Source: Pseudarthrobacter enclensis (GTDB taxonomy: Bacteria; Actinomycetota; Actinomycetes; Actinomycetales; Micrococcaceae). From it: a stretch of 64,000 bases of DNA. This document shows positions 21,209 to 32,095 of the stretch, piece after piece. The position numbers were made by a program, and so were the translations under genes. The DNA is taken from contig NZ_KQ758600.1 of assembly GCF_001457025.1 (NCBI RefSeq), forward strand, positions 186,001-250,000, written 5' to 3'. A model generated the notes under the pieces. It was not told where the DNA came from and ran no database searches. It was given only the letters and a program-made list of their open reading frames with translations. Numbering within the stretch: the stretch's first letter is position 1; each line of letters starts with the position of its first letter.

Positions 21209-22726
21209 TCAGGCTCCAAGGTTCCGGAATTTCCGTGCCCGCGACGCGACCAGCTGGGACACCGGGACCGCGGCAACGGACGCTAGCTCGTACTCGATGG
21301 CGTGCGCCATTCGGGTGCAGAACCCGCGCGGTTCCAGCGAGGCGTCGTCTCGCTCGTCGACGATGTGGTCCACGAGCCCGTTGGCGTAGAGTGACGCGAC
21401 GTTGACGCCCTGCGCCTGGGCCATCACGGGGGCCAACGAGGTGGTGCGATGGACAATCGCGCTGGCGCCTTCGGGCGGCAGCGGGGACAACCAGCTGTGC
21501 TGGGCCGCGATGGTCCGGTCCGCGGGCAGCAGTGCCAGCGCCCCTCCTCCGGCGCCTTGACCGAGCAGGACGGAGACGGACGGGGATTCCAGCCCGATCA
21601 GTTCGTGCAGCGAACGGGCGATTTCCCCCGCCAGGCCGCCTTCTTCCGCCTCCTGCGAGAGGGCCGCTCCGGCGGTATCGATAACCGTGAGCAGTGGCAA
21701 CCGCAGTTCCTCCGCCAATTTCGCGCCGCGCCGCGCCTCCCGCAGGGACGCCGGACCCATCCCGGCGGCGTCCTTGCGCAGCGGACGGGCGTGGCCCAGC
21801 ACGATGCACGACTGGGTGCCGAACCGTGCCAGGGCCAGCAGCAGCCCGGGGTCCTTTTCACCCTGCCCGGTGCCGTTCAGTGGAAGAGCGTCGGTGGCGC
21901 CGTACTTGAGGAGCTGGCGCAGGTCGGGACGCCTTGGCTGGCGCGAGATTCCGATGGAAGTCCAAGCATCGACGTTGGCGGGGCGTACTGCCAATGTGGC
22001 CGGCGCTTCCGGCCAGGCGGCTGACCCGGAAGTGCGGCGGGGCATCAGGATATCCAGTGCGCGACCAACCAGTTCGGCCAGTTCGCCGGGTTCCACGACG
22101 CCGTCGATCAGGCCCTTGTTGAACAGGTTCTCGGCCACCTGCACGTTTTCCGGGAACGCTTCGCCGTGAAGTGCCTCGTAAACGCGCGGGCCCAGGAAGC
22201 CCAGCAAGGAGCCCGGTTCGGCGACGTTGATGTGGCCGAGCGAGCCCCAGGATGCCATCACCCCGCCGGTGGTGGGGTGGCGCAGGTAGACCAGGTAGGG
22301 CAGGCCGGCCTGCCGGTGTGCCCGGACCGCGGCGGTGATCTTGACCATCGAGAGGAAGGCTAGGGTGCCTTCCTGCATCCGCGTCCCGCCGGAGGCCGTG
22401 CCCGCCAGCAGCGGCAAACCTTCTGCCGTGGCCCGTTCGACGGCCGCCACGATCCTTTCCGCCGCGGCGTGGCCGATCGATCCGGCCAGGAAGGAGAACT
22501 CGCTGACGATCAGCGCCACCCGGCGGCCCCGAATAAGGCCGGCGCCGGTCAGCACCGATTCGTCCGTACCGCTGCGGTCCCGCGCCTTGGCGAGATCGCC
22601 CGCGTACTGTTCGGTGAGGACGGGCTGCTGCGGTTCAGCGTCCCACGAGACGAACGAGCCCTCATCCACCACAGTGTCCAGCAGTTCGGGGGCGCTGAGG
22701 TGCCGCACCTTTTCGGTCGTCGGCAT
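21209..22726 (-). CDS. Fused AccD/AccA-type carboxyltransferase
   Basis: This 505-residue protein has a beta-like N-terminal crotonase fold (ASGGTRMQEGTLAFLSMVKI, GGVMASWGSLGHINVAEPG) followed by an alpha-like half (VIDTAGAALSQEAEEGGLAGEIA, LLGQGAGGGALALLPAD). The zinc ribbon of classic AccD is missing. No biotin carboxylase or biotin carrier gene is nearby, so it either borrows those subunits or works as a decarboxylase, as MdcD/MdcE do in malonate decarboxylase. It begins one base after the CoA-transferase gene. Its precise substrate is unknown. Confidence 0.78.
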   Translation of the reverse strand: MPTTEKVRHLSAPELLDTVVDEGSFVSWDAEPQQPVLTEQYAGDLAKARDRSGTDESVLTGAGLIRGRRVALIVSEFSFLAGSIGHAAAERIVAAVERATAEGLPLLAGTASGGTRMQEGTLAFLSMVKITAAVRAHRQAGLPYLVYLRHPTTGGVMASWGSLGHINVAEPGSLLGFLGPRVYEALHGEAFPENVQVAENLFNKGLIDGVVEPGELAELVGRALDILMPRRTSGSAAWPEAPATLAVRPANVDAWTSIGISRQPRRPDLRQLLKYGATDALPLNGTGQGEKDPGLLLALARFGTQSCIVLGHARPLRKDAAGMGPASLREARRGAKLAEELRLPLLTVIDTAGAALSQEAEEGGLAGEIARSLHELIGLESPSVSVLLGQGAGGGALALLPADRTIAAQHSWLSPLPPEGASAIVHRTTSLAPVMAQAQGVNVASLYANGLVDHIVDERDDASLEPRGFCTRMAHAIEYELASVAAVPVSQLVASRARKFRNLGA

Positions 22727-22727
22727 G

Positions 22728-23951
22728 CTATTTCACCCCCGCGGTAGCGGCTGTGTCGGCGGGGACCAGGCCCAGCCATTCCCGGATGGATCCGCCGTCG
22801 GCGTTGAGCAGCGGCGGGGCTGTGTGCTGGGTGATGGTGGTTTCGGCAGTGTCGCCGGGGGCGAAGAACCGGAGCGGCGGGCCGGGCAGGCTGACCTTGC
22901 CCAGCAGCGGGTGGTCCACGTCCACGACGAGTCCCTGGGAGGCCACCTGTTCCCAGGCGTACACCTCGTCCAGCGAGCGGACCTTCCCGGCCGGGATCCC
23001 GGCGTCGTTCAGCTTTTCCAGCAGCTCCGCCGCGCCATAGTCCGCAAATGCGCGTTCGACGGCGGCAATCACCTCCTGGCGGTTCCGCACCCGTTCGGCG
23101 TTGCTGGCGAAGCCCGGGGCTGCGGGGTCAAGGCCGAAGGCGGCCGCGAAGGAGGCCCACAGCTTTTCGCTGCCGACGCTGATCTGGACGCTGCCGTCCT
23201 TGCAAGTGAACAGCCCGTAAGGGGCAATGGAGGGGTGGTGGTTGCCCTGCGCCTGCGGGACCTCGCCGGCCACTGTGGTGCGGGTCCCCTGGAAGGCGTG
23301 GACGCCGATGAGCGAGGCGAGAAGGGACGTGCGGACCACCTTGCCGCGGCCCGTCCGGTCGCGTTCAACAAGGGCCGCGAGCACGCCGGTGGCACCGTTC
23401 ATGCCGGCCAGCAGGTCGGCGATGGGGACGCCCACACGCTGCGGATCGTCCGGACCGGAACCCGTGAGGGACATCAGGCCGGCCTCGCCCTGCAGGATCT
23501 GGTCGTAGCCGCAGCGCTGGGACTCGGGCCCGTCATGGCCGAAGCCGGTGATGGAGAGGATGACCAGGCGCGGGTTGAGCTGGTGCATGGCGGCGGGAGA
23601 GAAACCCAGCCGGTCCATGACGCCGGGCCGGAAGTTCTCGATCACCACGTCGGCCCGCTCCAGGAGCCCGCGCAGCACGGCCTGTCCGTCGCCGCTCTTC
23701 AGATCAAGACTGATGGATTCCTTGTTGCGGTTGCAGGACATGAAGTAGGTGGACTGCAGATCGTCCTCGGGGCCGACGAAGGGCGGACCCCAGCCGCGGG
23801 TGTCGTCCCCCGTTCCGGGGTTCTCCACCTTGATGACGCGGGCACCGAGGTCTGCGAGCATCATGCCGGCGTGCGGGCCGGCCAGGGCGCGGCTCAGGTC
23901 GATAACCGTGTGCCCGCCGAGGGGGCCTTGGGGATGGTCGGCTTTGCTCAA
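22728..23951 (-). CDS. CaiB/BaiF family III CoA-transferase
   Basis: This 407-residue enzyme moves CoA between carboxylic acids. Family features include VIDLSRALAGPHAGMMLADLGARVIKVE at the N-terminus, NRNKESISLDLKS, and the GYDQILQGEAGLMSLTG segment that carries the conserved aspartate. It is the first intact gene of a two-gene operon with the fused carboxyltransferase. A remnant of a MatC-type dicarboxylate permease lies upstream, so a dicarboxylate such as malonate is a plausible substrate; this is inference. Confidence 0.87.
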   Translation of the reverse strand: MSKADHPQGPLGGHTVIDLSRALAGPHAGMMLADLGARVIKVENPGTGDDTRGWGPPFVGPEDDLQSTYFMSCNRNKESISLDLKSGDGQAVLRGLLERADVVIENFRPGVMDRLGFSPAAMHQLNPRLVILSITGFGHDGPESQRCGYDQILQGEAGLMSLTGSGPDDPQRVGVPIADLLAGMNGATGVLAALVERDRTGRGKVVRTSLLASLIGVHAFQGTRTTVAGEVPQAQGNHHPSIAPYGLFTCKDGSVQISVGSEKLWASFAAAFGLDPAAPGFASNAERVRNRQEVIAAVERAFADYGAAELLEKLNDAGIPAGKVRSLDEVYAWEQVASQGLVVDVDHPLLGKVSLPGPPLRFFAPGDTAETTITQHTAPPLLNADGGSIREWLGLVPADTAATAGVK

Positions 23952-24005
23952 TGTGCTGGTTCCTTTTCGTGATATCGGACGTGGCCGGAAGCGGGAGGGC
24001 GGCGG

Positions 24006-24190
24006 CTAGAGCCAGCCGGGAACCACCAGTGCCAGCCAGGCCAGGATGGGGCCGGCCACGATGACGATTCCGCTGTAGCCGAGGATCTTCCTGTAGAACC
24101 GGTCCTTGTCCACGCCTTCCGGGGCATTGGCCAGCACCAGGGCGCCGTTGGTGGAGAACGGCGAGACGTCCACGATCGTGGCGGCGACGG
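24006..24190 (-). pseudogene. C-terminal remnant of a MatC/SLC13-type permease
   Basis: Reading the minus strand to a TAG at 24006-24008 gives ATIVDVSPFSTNGALVLANAP, then RFYRKILGYSGIVIVAGPI and a final WLALVVPGWL helix. The VDVSPFSTNGAL motif is characteristic of MatC-like dicarboxylate permeases. Only about 60 residues remain of the normal about 450. The upstream end stops abruptly where a plus-strand GntR fragment begins. Confidence 0.7.
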
Positions 24191-24472
24191 GAAATCAAAG
24201 AAGGCGACCGCGGAACCCGCGGCGACGAACTCTTCCACCAGGCCATTACAGCCGCAGCCCACTCCTCCGTGCTTGCCCAGCTCATGGCCTTTATCGCCGA
24301 AATGATCCTCGAAACCCGGATGGAATCCCTCGGCCAGCCCGGCCGGCCGGAACAGTCACTGGCCTCGCACCGCAAGATCGCGGACGCCATCCGGGCCCAG
24401 GACGCCGACGGGGCCGCGGAAGCGATGCTGTCCCACATCGAACTCGTCTCGGACGTGGAACTGCTGCGCTAG
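24191..24472 (+). pseudogene. FCD domain remnant of a GntR/FadR-family regulator
   Basis: The open plus-strand frame encodes GDELFHQAITAAAHSSVLAQ, then LMAFIAEMILETRMES and, after ASHRKIADAIRAQDADGAAEAMLSHI, a stop. This is the C-terminal ligand-binding FCD helical domain. The DNA-binding winged helix is gone. The fragment is joined back-to-back with the permease remnant, so one deletion removed both gene starts and their shared promoter. Confidence 0.7.
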
Positions 24473-24630
24473 GGCCTGGCTTAGCTCCCCATTCAAGTCG
24501 AGGGTTGCAGTTTGTTTTGGTTGTGATTCCAAAATCCGTCGGATATCTGCTTAGCTGCGATAGCGTCGGATTTGTCGAGCTTCTCTTGATAATGCGTGAG
24601 AAAGTGGCGTGTGCTGTCTGCGCCCCCGGT

Positions 24631-24666
24631 CAGCCTCTGCATCCCCGGAACGGGATGCAGAGGCTG
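24631..24666 (-). terminator. Hairpin downstream of the tct operon
   Basis: A perfect 15-bp stem (CAGCCTCTGCATCCC and its complement) closes a six-base loop 14 bases beyond the tctA stop on the minus strand. There is no clear U tract, but its position and strength suit transcription termination of tctCBA. Confidence 0.7.
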
Positions 24667-24679
24667 GGCTGTTGTGGTT

Positions 24680-26278
24680 TTACCGGTGCTGGTGGACCTG
24701 GTCCAGGGCAGCCTTATCTTCTGTTCCGGTGTTGGCTGCTGTCGCGGCAAGTTCTTTGTCTTCGGGGACCAGAGCGTGTCCGGTCCCTTTGCTCCGCCGG
24801 ATCCTGCGGACGATCGGCCCACCGAGGGTCGTGGCGAGGACGATCAGGATCAGGATCGTGTAGATGCTGATGGACATGGGTGTGGTGACAAGGACGGACA
24901 GGTCGCCGTCTCCGAGTTGGAGTGCGCGCCGAAGCTGCGTTTCGGCCAGCGGTCCGAGAATGACGCCAATAATGGCCGGTGCCAGCGGAATCCCGAACCT
25001 GCGCATCGCGAACCCGAGGAGTCCAAGGAGCAGCAGGACGTACAGCCCGAACGTTTCGCCAGCTGAGAAGACCCCGAGCGTGGCGAACACCAGGATTCCT
25101 GCGTACAGGAAGTGCCGCGGGATCCGGAGCAGCCGGGCCCACAACGGTGCCAGGGGCAGGTTCAGGACTACGAGCAGGACGTTCGCGATGAAGAGGCTGG
25201 CGAGCAGCCCCCAGACCAGTTCCGGCTCCGAGTCCAGCAGCAGGGGACCCGGCTGGATGCCGAACTGCTGGAATCCGGCGAGCAGCACAGCTGCCGTGGC
25301 CGACGTCGGCAGTCCCAGCGTCAGGAGCGGCACCAGCACACCTGCGGCGGCTGCGTTGTTCGCCGAGTCCGGCCCGGCCACGCCTTCAATGGCGCCCTTG
25401 CCGAACATGCTGGGCTTCTTGGCGAGCTTCTTTTCGGCGGCGTAGGACAGGTAGGTCGGCAGTTCAGCGCCGCCGGCCGGGATGGCGCCGAAGGGGAACC
25501 CAATGAATGCGCCGCGGATCCATGCAGGCCAGGACCGCTTCCAGTCGTCACGGCTCATCCAGGGCCGACCCACGGGAATGATGTCGAGCGGACGGCGCCG
25601 CAGGTGGGCTGCGACCCACAGGGTTTCCCCGACCGCGAAGAGGCCGACGGCGATGATCACGATGTCCAGCCCGTTGGCGAGCTCCAGGACGCCGTAGGTC
25701 ATGCGTTCCTGTCCGGTCACCGGGTCCAGGCCAATGAGGCCGAGGGCCAGGCCAATGCCCAGGCCGGCCGCGCCGCGGACCTTTGACTTACCCAGCATGA
25801 TGGTGACGGCGCAGAAGGCCAGAACCATGATGGCGAAGTAGTCGGCAGGGCGGATGCCGATGGCAATGTCAGCGATGTAGGGAGCAGTGAACACCAGCAG
25901 GGTTGTGGCGATAGTCCCGGCCACGAAGGAGCCGATCGCCGCGGTGGCAAGTGCCTGGGCTGCCCTGCCGGCCCGTGCCATGAGGTTGCCTTCGATCGCG
26001 GTCATGACCGAGGAAGCCTCGCCCGGGGCGTTGATCAGGATGGCAGTGGTGGAGCCGCCGTACATGGCACCGTAGTAGATGCCCGCGAACATGATGAGGG
26101 AACCGGTGGGGTCGAGGCCGAAGGTCATGGGCAGTAGCAGCGCTACGGTCATGGCTGGGCCGATGCCGGGCAGGACGCCGATGGCGGTGCCCAGCAGGAC
26201 ACCGGCAAAGGCAAAGACCAGGTTCATGGGGGTCGCCGCGGTGGCGAAACCCTGCAGGAGCTGGGAGAGAGCGTCCAT
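24680..26278 (-). CDS. tctA: Tripartite tricarboxylate transporter, large membrane subunit TctA
   Basis: TctA, 532 residues, forms the about 12-helix transport channel of the TTT system. The repeated signatures [20 protein letters not shown] (about residue 31) and [20 protein letters not shown] (about residue 62) are intact. The start at 26278 shares one base with the tctB stop. The gene order tctC-tctB-tctA and one-to-four-base overlaps show a single operon. Substrate class (citrate-like tri- or dicarboxylates) comes from the family. Confidence 0.93.
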   Translation of the reverse strand: MDALSQLLQGFATAATPMNLVFAFAGVLLGTAIGVLPGIGPAMTVALLLPMTFGLDPTGSLIMFAGIYYGAMYGGSTTAILINAPGEASSVMTAIEGNLMARAGRAAQALATAAIGSFVAGTIATTLLVFTAPYIADIAIGIRPADYFAIMVLAFCAVTIMLGKSKVRGAAGLGIGLALGLIGLDPVTGQERMTYGVLELANGLDIVIIAVGLFAVGETLWVAAHLRRRPLDIIPVGRPWMSRDDWKRSWPAWIRGAFIGFPFGAIPAGGAELPTYLSYAAEKKLAKKPSMFGKGAIEGVAGPDSANNAAAAGVLVPLLTLGLPTSATAAVLLAGFQQFGIQPGPLLLDSEPELVWGLLASLFIANVLLVVLNLPLAPLWARLLRIPRHFLYAGILVFATLGVFSAGETFGLYVLLLLGLLGFAMRRFGIPLAPAIIGVILGPLAETQLRRALQLGDGDLSVLVTTPMSISIYTILILIVLATTLGGPIVRRIRRSKGTGHALVPEDKELAATAANTGTEDKAALDQVHQHR

Positions 26279-26780
26279 CAGAGCACCCCTCCCAGGACCC
26301 CGCCCGGCAGGCTCAGGCCGAGCACCAGTTCGAACAGGAAGTAGGTGCCAAAGGAGATGACCAGGCCGATGACGGCGTTGCGGATGTGGCGGCGGGCGCC
26401 GAAGGCGAAGGCGCATCCCCAGAAGAGTAGGGCTCCGGAGATGGGCCAGCCGAGCGGTTCCATTAGTACGGTGTTGGCGAGGAAGACGCCGACGACCATA
26501 AACACCGTGCGCCAGTCACTTCCGGTCGAAAGGTCGATGTCTTCGCCTTCTTCAGGATCCGCGGTGCGTCCACGGAGGACTTCGACGGCGAGCAGGAAGG
26601 CTGTGAGGATCAGGCCGACGCCGACGACGAAGGGAACCGCTGCAGGCCCGACCGGCCCGCGCTGGGCGAAGCTGGAGGGCAGTTGTGCTGCGTCGATCGT
26701 GACCACGGCGCCGAGCAGGAGAAGGAACAGTGCCATCCCCAGCTCGGCGCGGCCGCGGATGTGTTGAAGAGCGGCTTGCA

Positions 26781-26784
<4 letters not shown>
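26278..26784 (-). CDS. tctB: Tripartite tricarboxylate transporter, small membrane subunit TctB
   Basis: TctB, 168 residues, has four predicted helices: [52 protein letters not shown] and [17 protein letters not shown]. The small membrane subunit is poorly conserved, and the assignment rests largely on its place between tctC and tctA. Its ATG overlaps the tctC stop (ATGA). Confidence 0.9.
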
Positions 26785-27773
<989 letters not shown>

Positions 27774-27852
27774 TGTTCCTCCTTGGGGATGTAGCACAGA
27801 TCACTAGACAGCATCGGGATGACCGGAGTCACTATTAGCAAACTGAGAAACA

Positions 27853-27906
27853 TTTTGGTTCTTTTGGTTACGGGCTGGGAAACCTGCGGGACCAAAAGAA
27901 CCAAAA
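27853..27906. promoter_or_regulatory. Large inverted repeat between tctC and the lyase gene
   Basis: TTTTGGTTCTTTTGGT (27853-27868) and its exact reverse complement (27891-27906) are separated by 22 bases. Each arm contains two tandem TTTTGGT units at a nine-base period. It sits in the 216-base divergent gap, ideal for controlling both tctCBA and the lyase gene. The DpiA-type regulator encoded downstream is the natural candidate ligand; this is inference. Confidence 0.65.
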
Positions 27907-27989
27907 GGTTGTTTTGTTTTCCAACGCAGACAACACCCCCGTCAGCGCGGATAGTTGTAGGGGCATTATCGGATCTTCAAAGGAGCAGA

Positions 27990-28913
27990 ATGACTGCCGA
28001 ACTCACGCCCCGCACCGCGCCGACCACCACCCGCCGGAAACTCCGGGCGATCCTGGACGCAGGAAAAACAGTGCAGGTTCCATCCATCTATGACGGGGTG
28101 ACCGCCGCCATGGGCGCAGCAGCCGGGTTCCCTGCCCTAAGCGTGACAGGCAACGGCATTTCCGGCAGCCTGCTGGGCCGGCCCGACGTCGGACTCATCA
28201 CTCTCGCGGAAAGTGCCGGCGTCGCCCGCAATCTCGCCCGTGCCGTGGACGTGCCGCTGATTTTCGACGCCGACACCGGTTACGGAAGTGCCCTCAACGT
28301 GGTCCGGACTGTGGAGGAAATGGAAGCCTCCGGAATCGCGGCCATCAAACTCGAAGACCAGGTCACGCCGAAGCGCTGTGGAGTCCTCGACGTGCCTATC
28401 CCCGTTGTGGAGGAAGACGAATACATCGGCAAGATCGAAGCCGCAGCCTGGGCCCGGACGGACCCCGACTTCGTCCTGGTTGCGCGCACGGATGCCAAGA
28501 GCACCCTGGGGATCGACAACGCTGCCCGCCGCGCTGCCCGAGCCATCGAAGCAGGGGCAGACGTGGCGATGGTTATCGGGGCCAGAACGCCCGAAGAACT
28601 GGAGCGGGTGGCAAAAACCGTACAGGCGCCCCTGGCACTCCTTGTCGAGAACAGCGGCCCCGTGGCAGACATGTCCCTGTCCGACATCCAGTCTCTCGGC
28701 TACACCCTGGCGATATACCCCGGGGCTGTCAGGTACTCGATGATGGGGGCAGCCATGCGGGCACTTGAGGCACTACGGGAGGAAGGCACAACAGCCTCCT
28801 TCCGCCACCTGATGGCCACCCCGGATGACTGGAACAGGCTCCTCCGCATCGACCGGCAGTTCGCACTGGAACAAAAGTACGTGCGGGGCAACGGATCAGC
28901 AGCTACCAGCTGA
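27990..28913 (+). CDS. Isocitrate lyase/PEP mutase superfamily enzyme (methylisocitrate or dimethylmalate lyase-like)
   Basis: This 307-residue TIM-barrel protein has the metal site IFDADTGYG (D93, D95) and the loop KLEDQVTPKRCG with the catalytic cysteine at C130. The cysteine points to a C-C lyase (methylisocitrate, 2,3-dimethylmalate or related) rather than an oxaloacetate decarboxylase, which lacks it. The ATG has AAAGGAGC just upstream. It diverges from tctCBA and precedes the sensor kinase, so it probably cleaves the imported acid or a product of it. The exact substrate is not determinable. Confidence 0.8.
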   Translation: MTAELTPRTAPTTTRRKLRAILDAGKTVQVPSIYDGVTAAMGAAAGFPALSVTGNGISGSLLGRPDVGLITLAESAGVARNLARAVDVPLIFDADTGYGSALNVVRTVEEMEASGIAAIKLEDQVTPKRCGVLDVPIPVVEEDEYIGKIEAAAWARTDPDFVLVARTDAKSTLGIDNAARRAARAIEAGADVAMVIGARTPEELERVAKTVQAPLALLVENSGPVADMSLSDIQSLGYTLAIYPGAVRYSMMGAAMRALEALREEGTTASFRHLMATPDDWNRLLRIDRQFALEQKYVRGNGSAATS

Positions 28914-28991
28914 CCCAACCCGGCCGGGACGGTGTATACATGCAAGTGATGGAGTTCCACGGGGCAGGCGTGACAAAGGAGTAGCAAGGAG

Positions 28992-30617
28992 ATGCCGATC
29001 GAGGGCACTGTGTCCGTTCCCGAGCAGGGGAGCGGACGCAGCCGGCGCAGATGGGGTTCCCTGACGCGGCAGGTGATGCTCCTGCAACTGCTGATCGTAG
29101 CTATTGTCCTGGCACTGGTCGTCATCGCCTCATTTATCCAGTCCGCGACCAGTTTCAGGATCGCGGAGCAGGGGAAGTTGTTGTCAGTGGCCGAGTCCTT
29201 GGCGTCGTCTCCCTTGGTGCGTTTGGGCGTGACTTCTACCGATGCCCGTGGTTCGCTTGCCCCCGTGGCCGAGGAAATCCGAAGCTTCTCCGGATCCTCA
29301 TCGGTGGTCATCGCTGATGCTGCGGGCATCGTCCTGACATCACCGGTCCCCGAGGAGGTTGGACATCCGCTGGAGCTCGGGGGCAGTAATGTCTCTGAGG
29401 GCAGGGCGTGGACAGGAGTCGTGGCCAGCAAATACCAGACGCTCGTGGTAGCCCACGCACCGATTTTCGATCTGGACCAGCGCCGGATCGGCATCGTCGC
29501 CGTCGGCAACGAAGAACCTACTTGGTTGGAGTCGCTCATCAGATCCGCGCCGGAACTCGTTACGTACACCCTGGCAGCTCTGGTTCTGGGTGTGGCTGGC
29601 TCCTATCTCATTTCACGGCGTATCAAACGCCAGACGTTCGGGCTGGAGCCGCGTGAGATCGCCGAACTGGTGCAGCACCGCGAGGCCATGTTGCATGGGA
29701 TCAAGGAAGGCGTCGTCGCGTTGGACAATGACTCCAGGGTTGCCTTGGTCAATGATGAAGCCCGGCGCCTCCTTGAACTACCCGATGAGATCACCGGTAA
29801 GTCGTTGTCCGAATTGCAGCTGAACGGAGACCTTGGCGGGATCCTGTCCGGAAAGGCCAGCGGCACTGACCTCGGTGTCAGCTGGCGCGGGCGGGTCCTG
29901 GTCCTGAATAGGATGCCGGTAAGGAGCGATGGAAGGGTCATCGGATCGGTAACCACACTCCGCGACAGGACCGAGCTGATGAACATGCAGCAGGAGCTGG
30001 ACGTCACGCGTAACACCGCCAGTGCTCTCCGAGCCCAGGCCCACGAATTCACCAACCGGCTCCACACCATCTCCGCCCTGATCCAGCTCGGGGACAACAA
30101 GGAGGTAGTCCGCTACATCACTTCGTTGTCCAAGACTCAGGTAAAACTACGGCAGGGCATCAGCTCACGAATCCAAGCGCCTGCCCTGGCGGCGCTTCTG
30201 ATAGCCAAAGTCAGCCTTGCAGACGAGCAACGTGTGGAGCTCAGCCTCACGCCCTCAAGCTCCTTGGGACCCGTGGACGAGGAACTGGAAGCGGACCTCG
30301 TGACCGTTGTAGGCAACCTGGTGGATAACGCCTTGGACGTCCTGCGCCCTGGAGGCGGCGGATGGATCACCGTGGAAGTAAAGGGCGAGGCCAATCAAGT
30401 GCGTGTTACCGTGACAGACTCGGGCGGGGGCGTGAGCCCCGCAGTCCGCAGCAAAATGTTTGAACGGGGATTCACCACAAAAAAGGAAGCCTCCGAGGAA
30501 CATGGCATTGGCCTCGCGCTGGTGCGGCTTGTATGCACCCGCCGTGGAGGCGCAGTAGAAGTAACAAATGCTGAACCTGGCGGTGCAGTTTTCACAGCAC
30601 TGCTGCCCTACACATAA
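28992..30617 (+). CDS. DpiB/CitA/DcuS-type sensor histidine kinase
   Basis: This 541-residue kinase has TM1 (MLLQLLIVAIVLALVVIASFI, about 25-45), an extracytoplasmic PDC/CitA-like sensor (about 50-175), TM2 (TYTLAALVLGVAGSYLIS), a PAS domain (about 225-320), a dimerization helix with the phosphoacceptor histidine in RAQAHEFTNRLH, and an HATPase (NLVDNALDVL, DSGGGVS, HGIGLALVRL). Kinases of this type sense external citrate or C4 dicarboxylates. The gene is followed eight bases later by its regulator. AAAGGAG lies about ten bases before the ATG. Confidence 0.92.
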   Translation: MPIEGTVSVPEQGSGRSRRRWGSLTRQVMLLQLLIVAIVLALVVIASFIQSATSFRIAEQGKLLSVAESLASSPLVRLGVTSTDARGSLAPVAEEIRSFSGSSSVVIADAAGIVLTSPVPEEVGHPLELGGSNVSEGRAWTGVVASKYQTLVVAHAPIFDLDQRRIGIVAVGNEEPTWLESLIRSAPELVTYTLAALVLGVAGSYLISRRIKRQTFGLEPREIAELVQHREAMLHGIKEGVVALDNDSRVALVNDEARRLLELPDEITGKSLSELQLNGDLGGILSGKASGTDLGVSWRGRVLVLNRMPVRSDGRVIGSVTTLRDRTELMNMQQELDVTRNTASALRAQAHEFTNRLHTISALIQLGDNKEVVRYITSLSKTQVKLRQGISSRIQAPALAALLIAKVSLADEQRVELSLTPSSSLGPVDEELEADLVTVVGNLVDNALDVLRPGGGGWITVEVKGEANQVRVTVTDSGGGVSPAVRSKMFERGFTTKKEASEEHGIGLALVRLVCTRRGGAVEVTNAEPGGAVFTALLPYT

Positions 30618-30625
30618 GGAAGGCC

Positions 30626-31309
30626 ATGCCCATCGATGTCCTCGTAGTCGACGACGACTACATGGTGGCCTCTGTCCACGCCCGCTTCGTGAACCGCGTG
30701 CCGGGGTTCAATGTCGTAGGCGCGGCCCATAGCGGCCAGGAAGCCCTGCGTCTTGTCGCCTCCCTCAACCCGCAGCTGGTGCTCCTCGACATTTACCTGC
30801 CGGACATGAATGGAACGGCTGTGCTGCAAAAGCTGCGCGAGGAAGCCCGCGACGTCGACGTTCTCGTCATCACCGCAGACGACGACACCGACACGATCAG
30901 GAAGGCGTTCAGGGGAGGCGTACTGCACTACATCCTGAAACCGTTCGATGAGGAAACATTGCGGGACCGCCTGCTGCACTACGCCGATGCCGTGCACGGT
31001 CCACTCGCCAACCGAGGTGAATCCGATCAGCAAGGCATCGACCGCATGTTCGGCGCTCCCCAGACCGCCGGACCAAGGACTCCGAAAAGCATCACAGCGC
31101 AGACCGTCACCCTGGTGAAAGAGATCCTTCAGCGCCACCCCGAAGGCCTTTCCTCAGCCCAGTGCGCCGAACTATCCGGACTGTCCCGCGTCAGCGCCCG
31201 CCGCTACCTCCAACACTTGGCCAACACAGGCCAAGCCGCAGTCACCTTGCGGTACGCAACAGCAGGCCGGCCCGAGCGCCTCTTCCGCCCGACCCCGCTG
31301 TCCCAGTAA
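30626..31309 (+). CDS. DpiA/CitB-type response regulator
   Basis: This 227-residue partner of the upstream kinase has a receiver with DDD at 9-11, phosphoacceptor D55 (LVLLDIYLPD) and K in ILKPFD, then a C-terminal helix-turn-helix of the CitT/DpiA type (GLSSAQCAELSGLSRVSARRYLQHL). It likely activates tctCBA and the lyase gene through the inverted repeat at 27853-27906. Confidence 0.92.
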   Translation: MPIDVLVVDDDYMVASVHARFVNRVPGFNVVGAAHSGQEALRLVASLNPQLVLLDIYLPDMNGTAVLQKLREEARDVDVLVITADDDTDTIRKAFRGGVLHYILKPFDEETLRDRLLHYADAVHGPLANRGESDQQGIDRMFGAPQTAGPRTPKSITAQTVTLVKEILQRHPEGLSSAQCAELSGLSRVSARRYLQHLANTGQAAVTLRYATAGRPERLFRPTPLSQ

Positions 31310-31424
31310 GGGACCCATAACACGAAGCACCTGCTTGCTCGAAGCCGGCTCATCCCTAGTGCAAAGGACGGAGGGTCGGAAGGACCAGCCTGTTCGATCT
31401 ACTCTTACATATGCAAGGACGCCC

Positions 31425-31655
31425 ATGGCAACGACCACCCGCCCCACAAACCTCCACCCGGTCCTGAACTGGTGCCAACTTTCACGCACCGAAGAAGTCA
31501 CCGTATACCGGCAGAACCAAACGATAACCACCGGGCATGTAGACATGGTGGCCTTAGACGGCACTGTTTTTTGGATTATAGAAACAGACGGATACAGCCG
31601 CACGATGATCCACCGAAACGACGAACCAATGGTCTACCGAAAACGCTTGGCTTGA
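31425..31655 (+). CDS. Small conserved-looking protein, function unknown
   Basis: This 76-residue protein begins MATTTRPTNLHPVLNWCQLS and contains a compact beta-rich stretch (EEVTVYRQNQTITTGHVDMV, then ALDGTVFWIIE). AAGGA lies before the ATG. The composition looks protein-coding, but I do not recognise a family. Confidence 0.5.
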   Translation: MATTTRPTNLHPVLNWCQLSRTEEVTVYRQNQTITTGHVDMVALDGTVFWIIETDGYSRTMIHRNDEPMVYRKRLA

Positions 31656-32095
31656 AACCCCGTCAGGGTTTCCCACGATTCTGCTCCCGAAAACCAACGA
31701 CAGCGGATGTTCCGTCCGGCGGATGCACAGCCCCGACCGTGAAGGTGCCCGAATCCAAAGATGCCGCAGCCCGCAAAGCATCGAAATAGTCTCGGCCCGT
31801 TCCCTGACCAAATCGAACGCCCTACGCAGGATCTCGGCGAAGCCCTGGGTGCGGTGCGTGCCCAGGAGGCCTGGACGGCGGGTGGGGGTGGAACCAGGGC
31901 CCCCAGTTGCGAGGGTGGAGGCCCTGGTGGCTTTACAACGTGCGTTCTTTGGCTGATCGCGTCAACAGCGTTGCCCTCCAACGGGTGGTGCTGGCATGGA
32001 GGCTGATTGGCCTTCATGTTCCGGGGGAGCGGGCTATCGGCCGTCTTTGGCTTCGAGTCCCCCTACACAGGCCTGCAGCCGAACAGGCGCGGCGG
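31656..32095. other. No gene seen
   Basis: About 440 bases between the small protein and the convergent cupin gene contain no frame with recognisable protein features, no tRNA and no obvious terminator. Confidence 0.4.
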
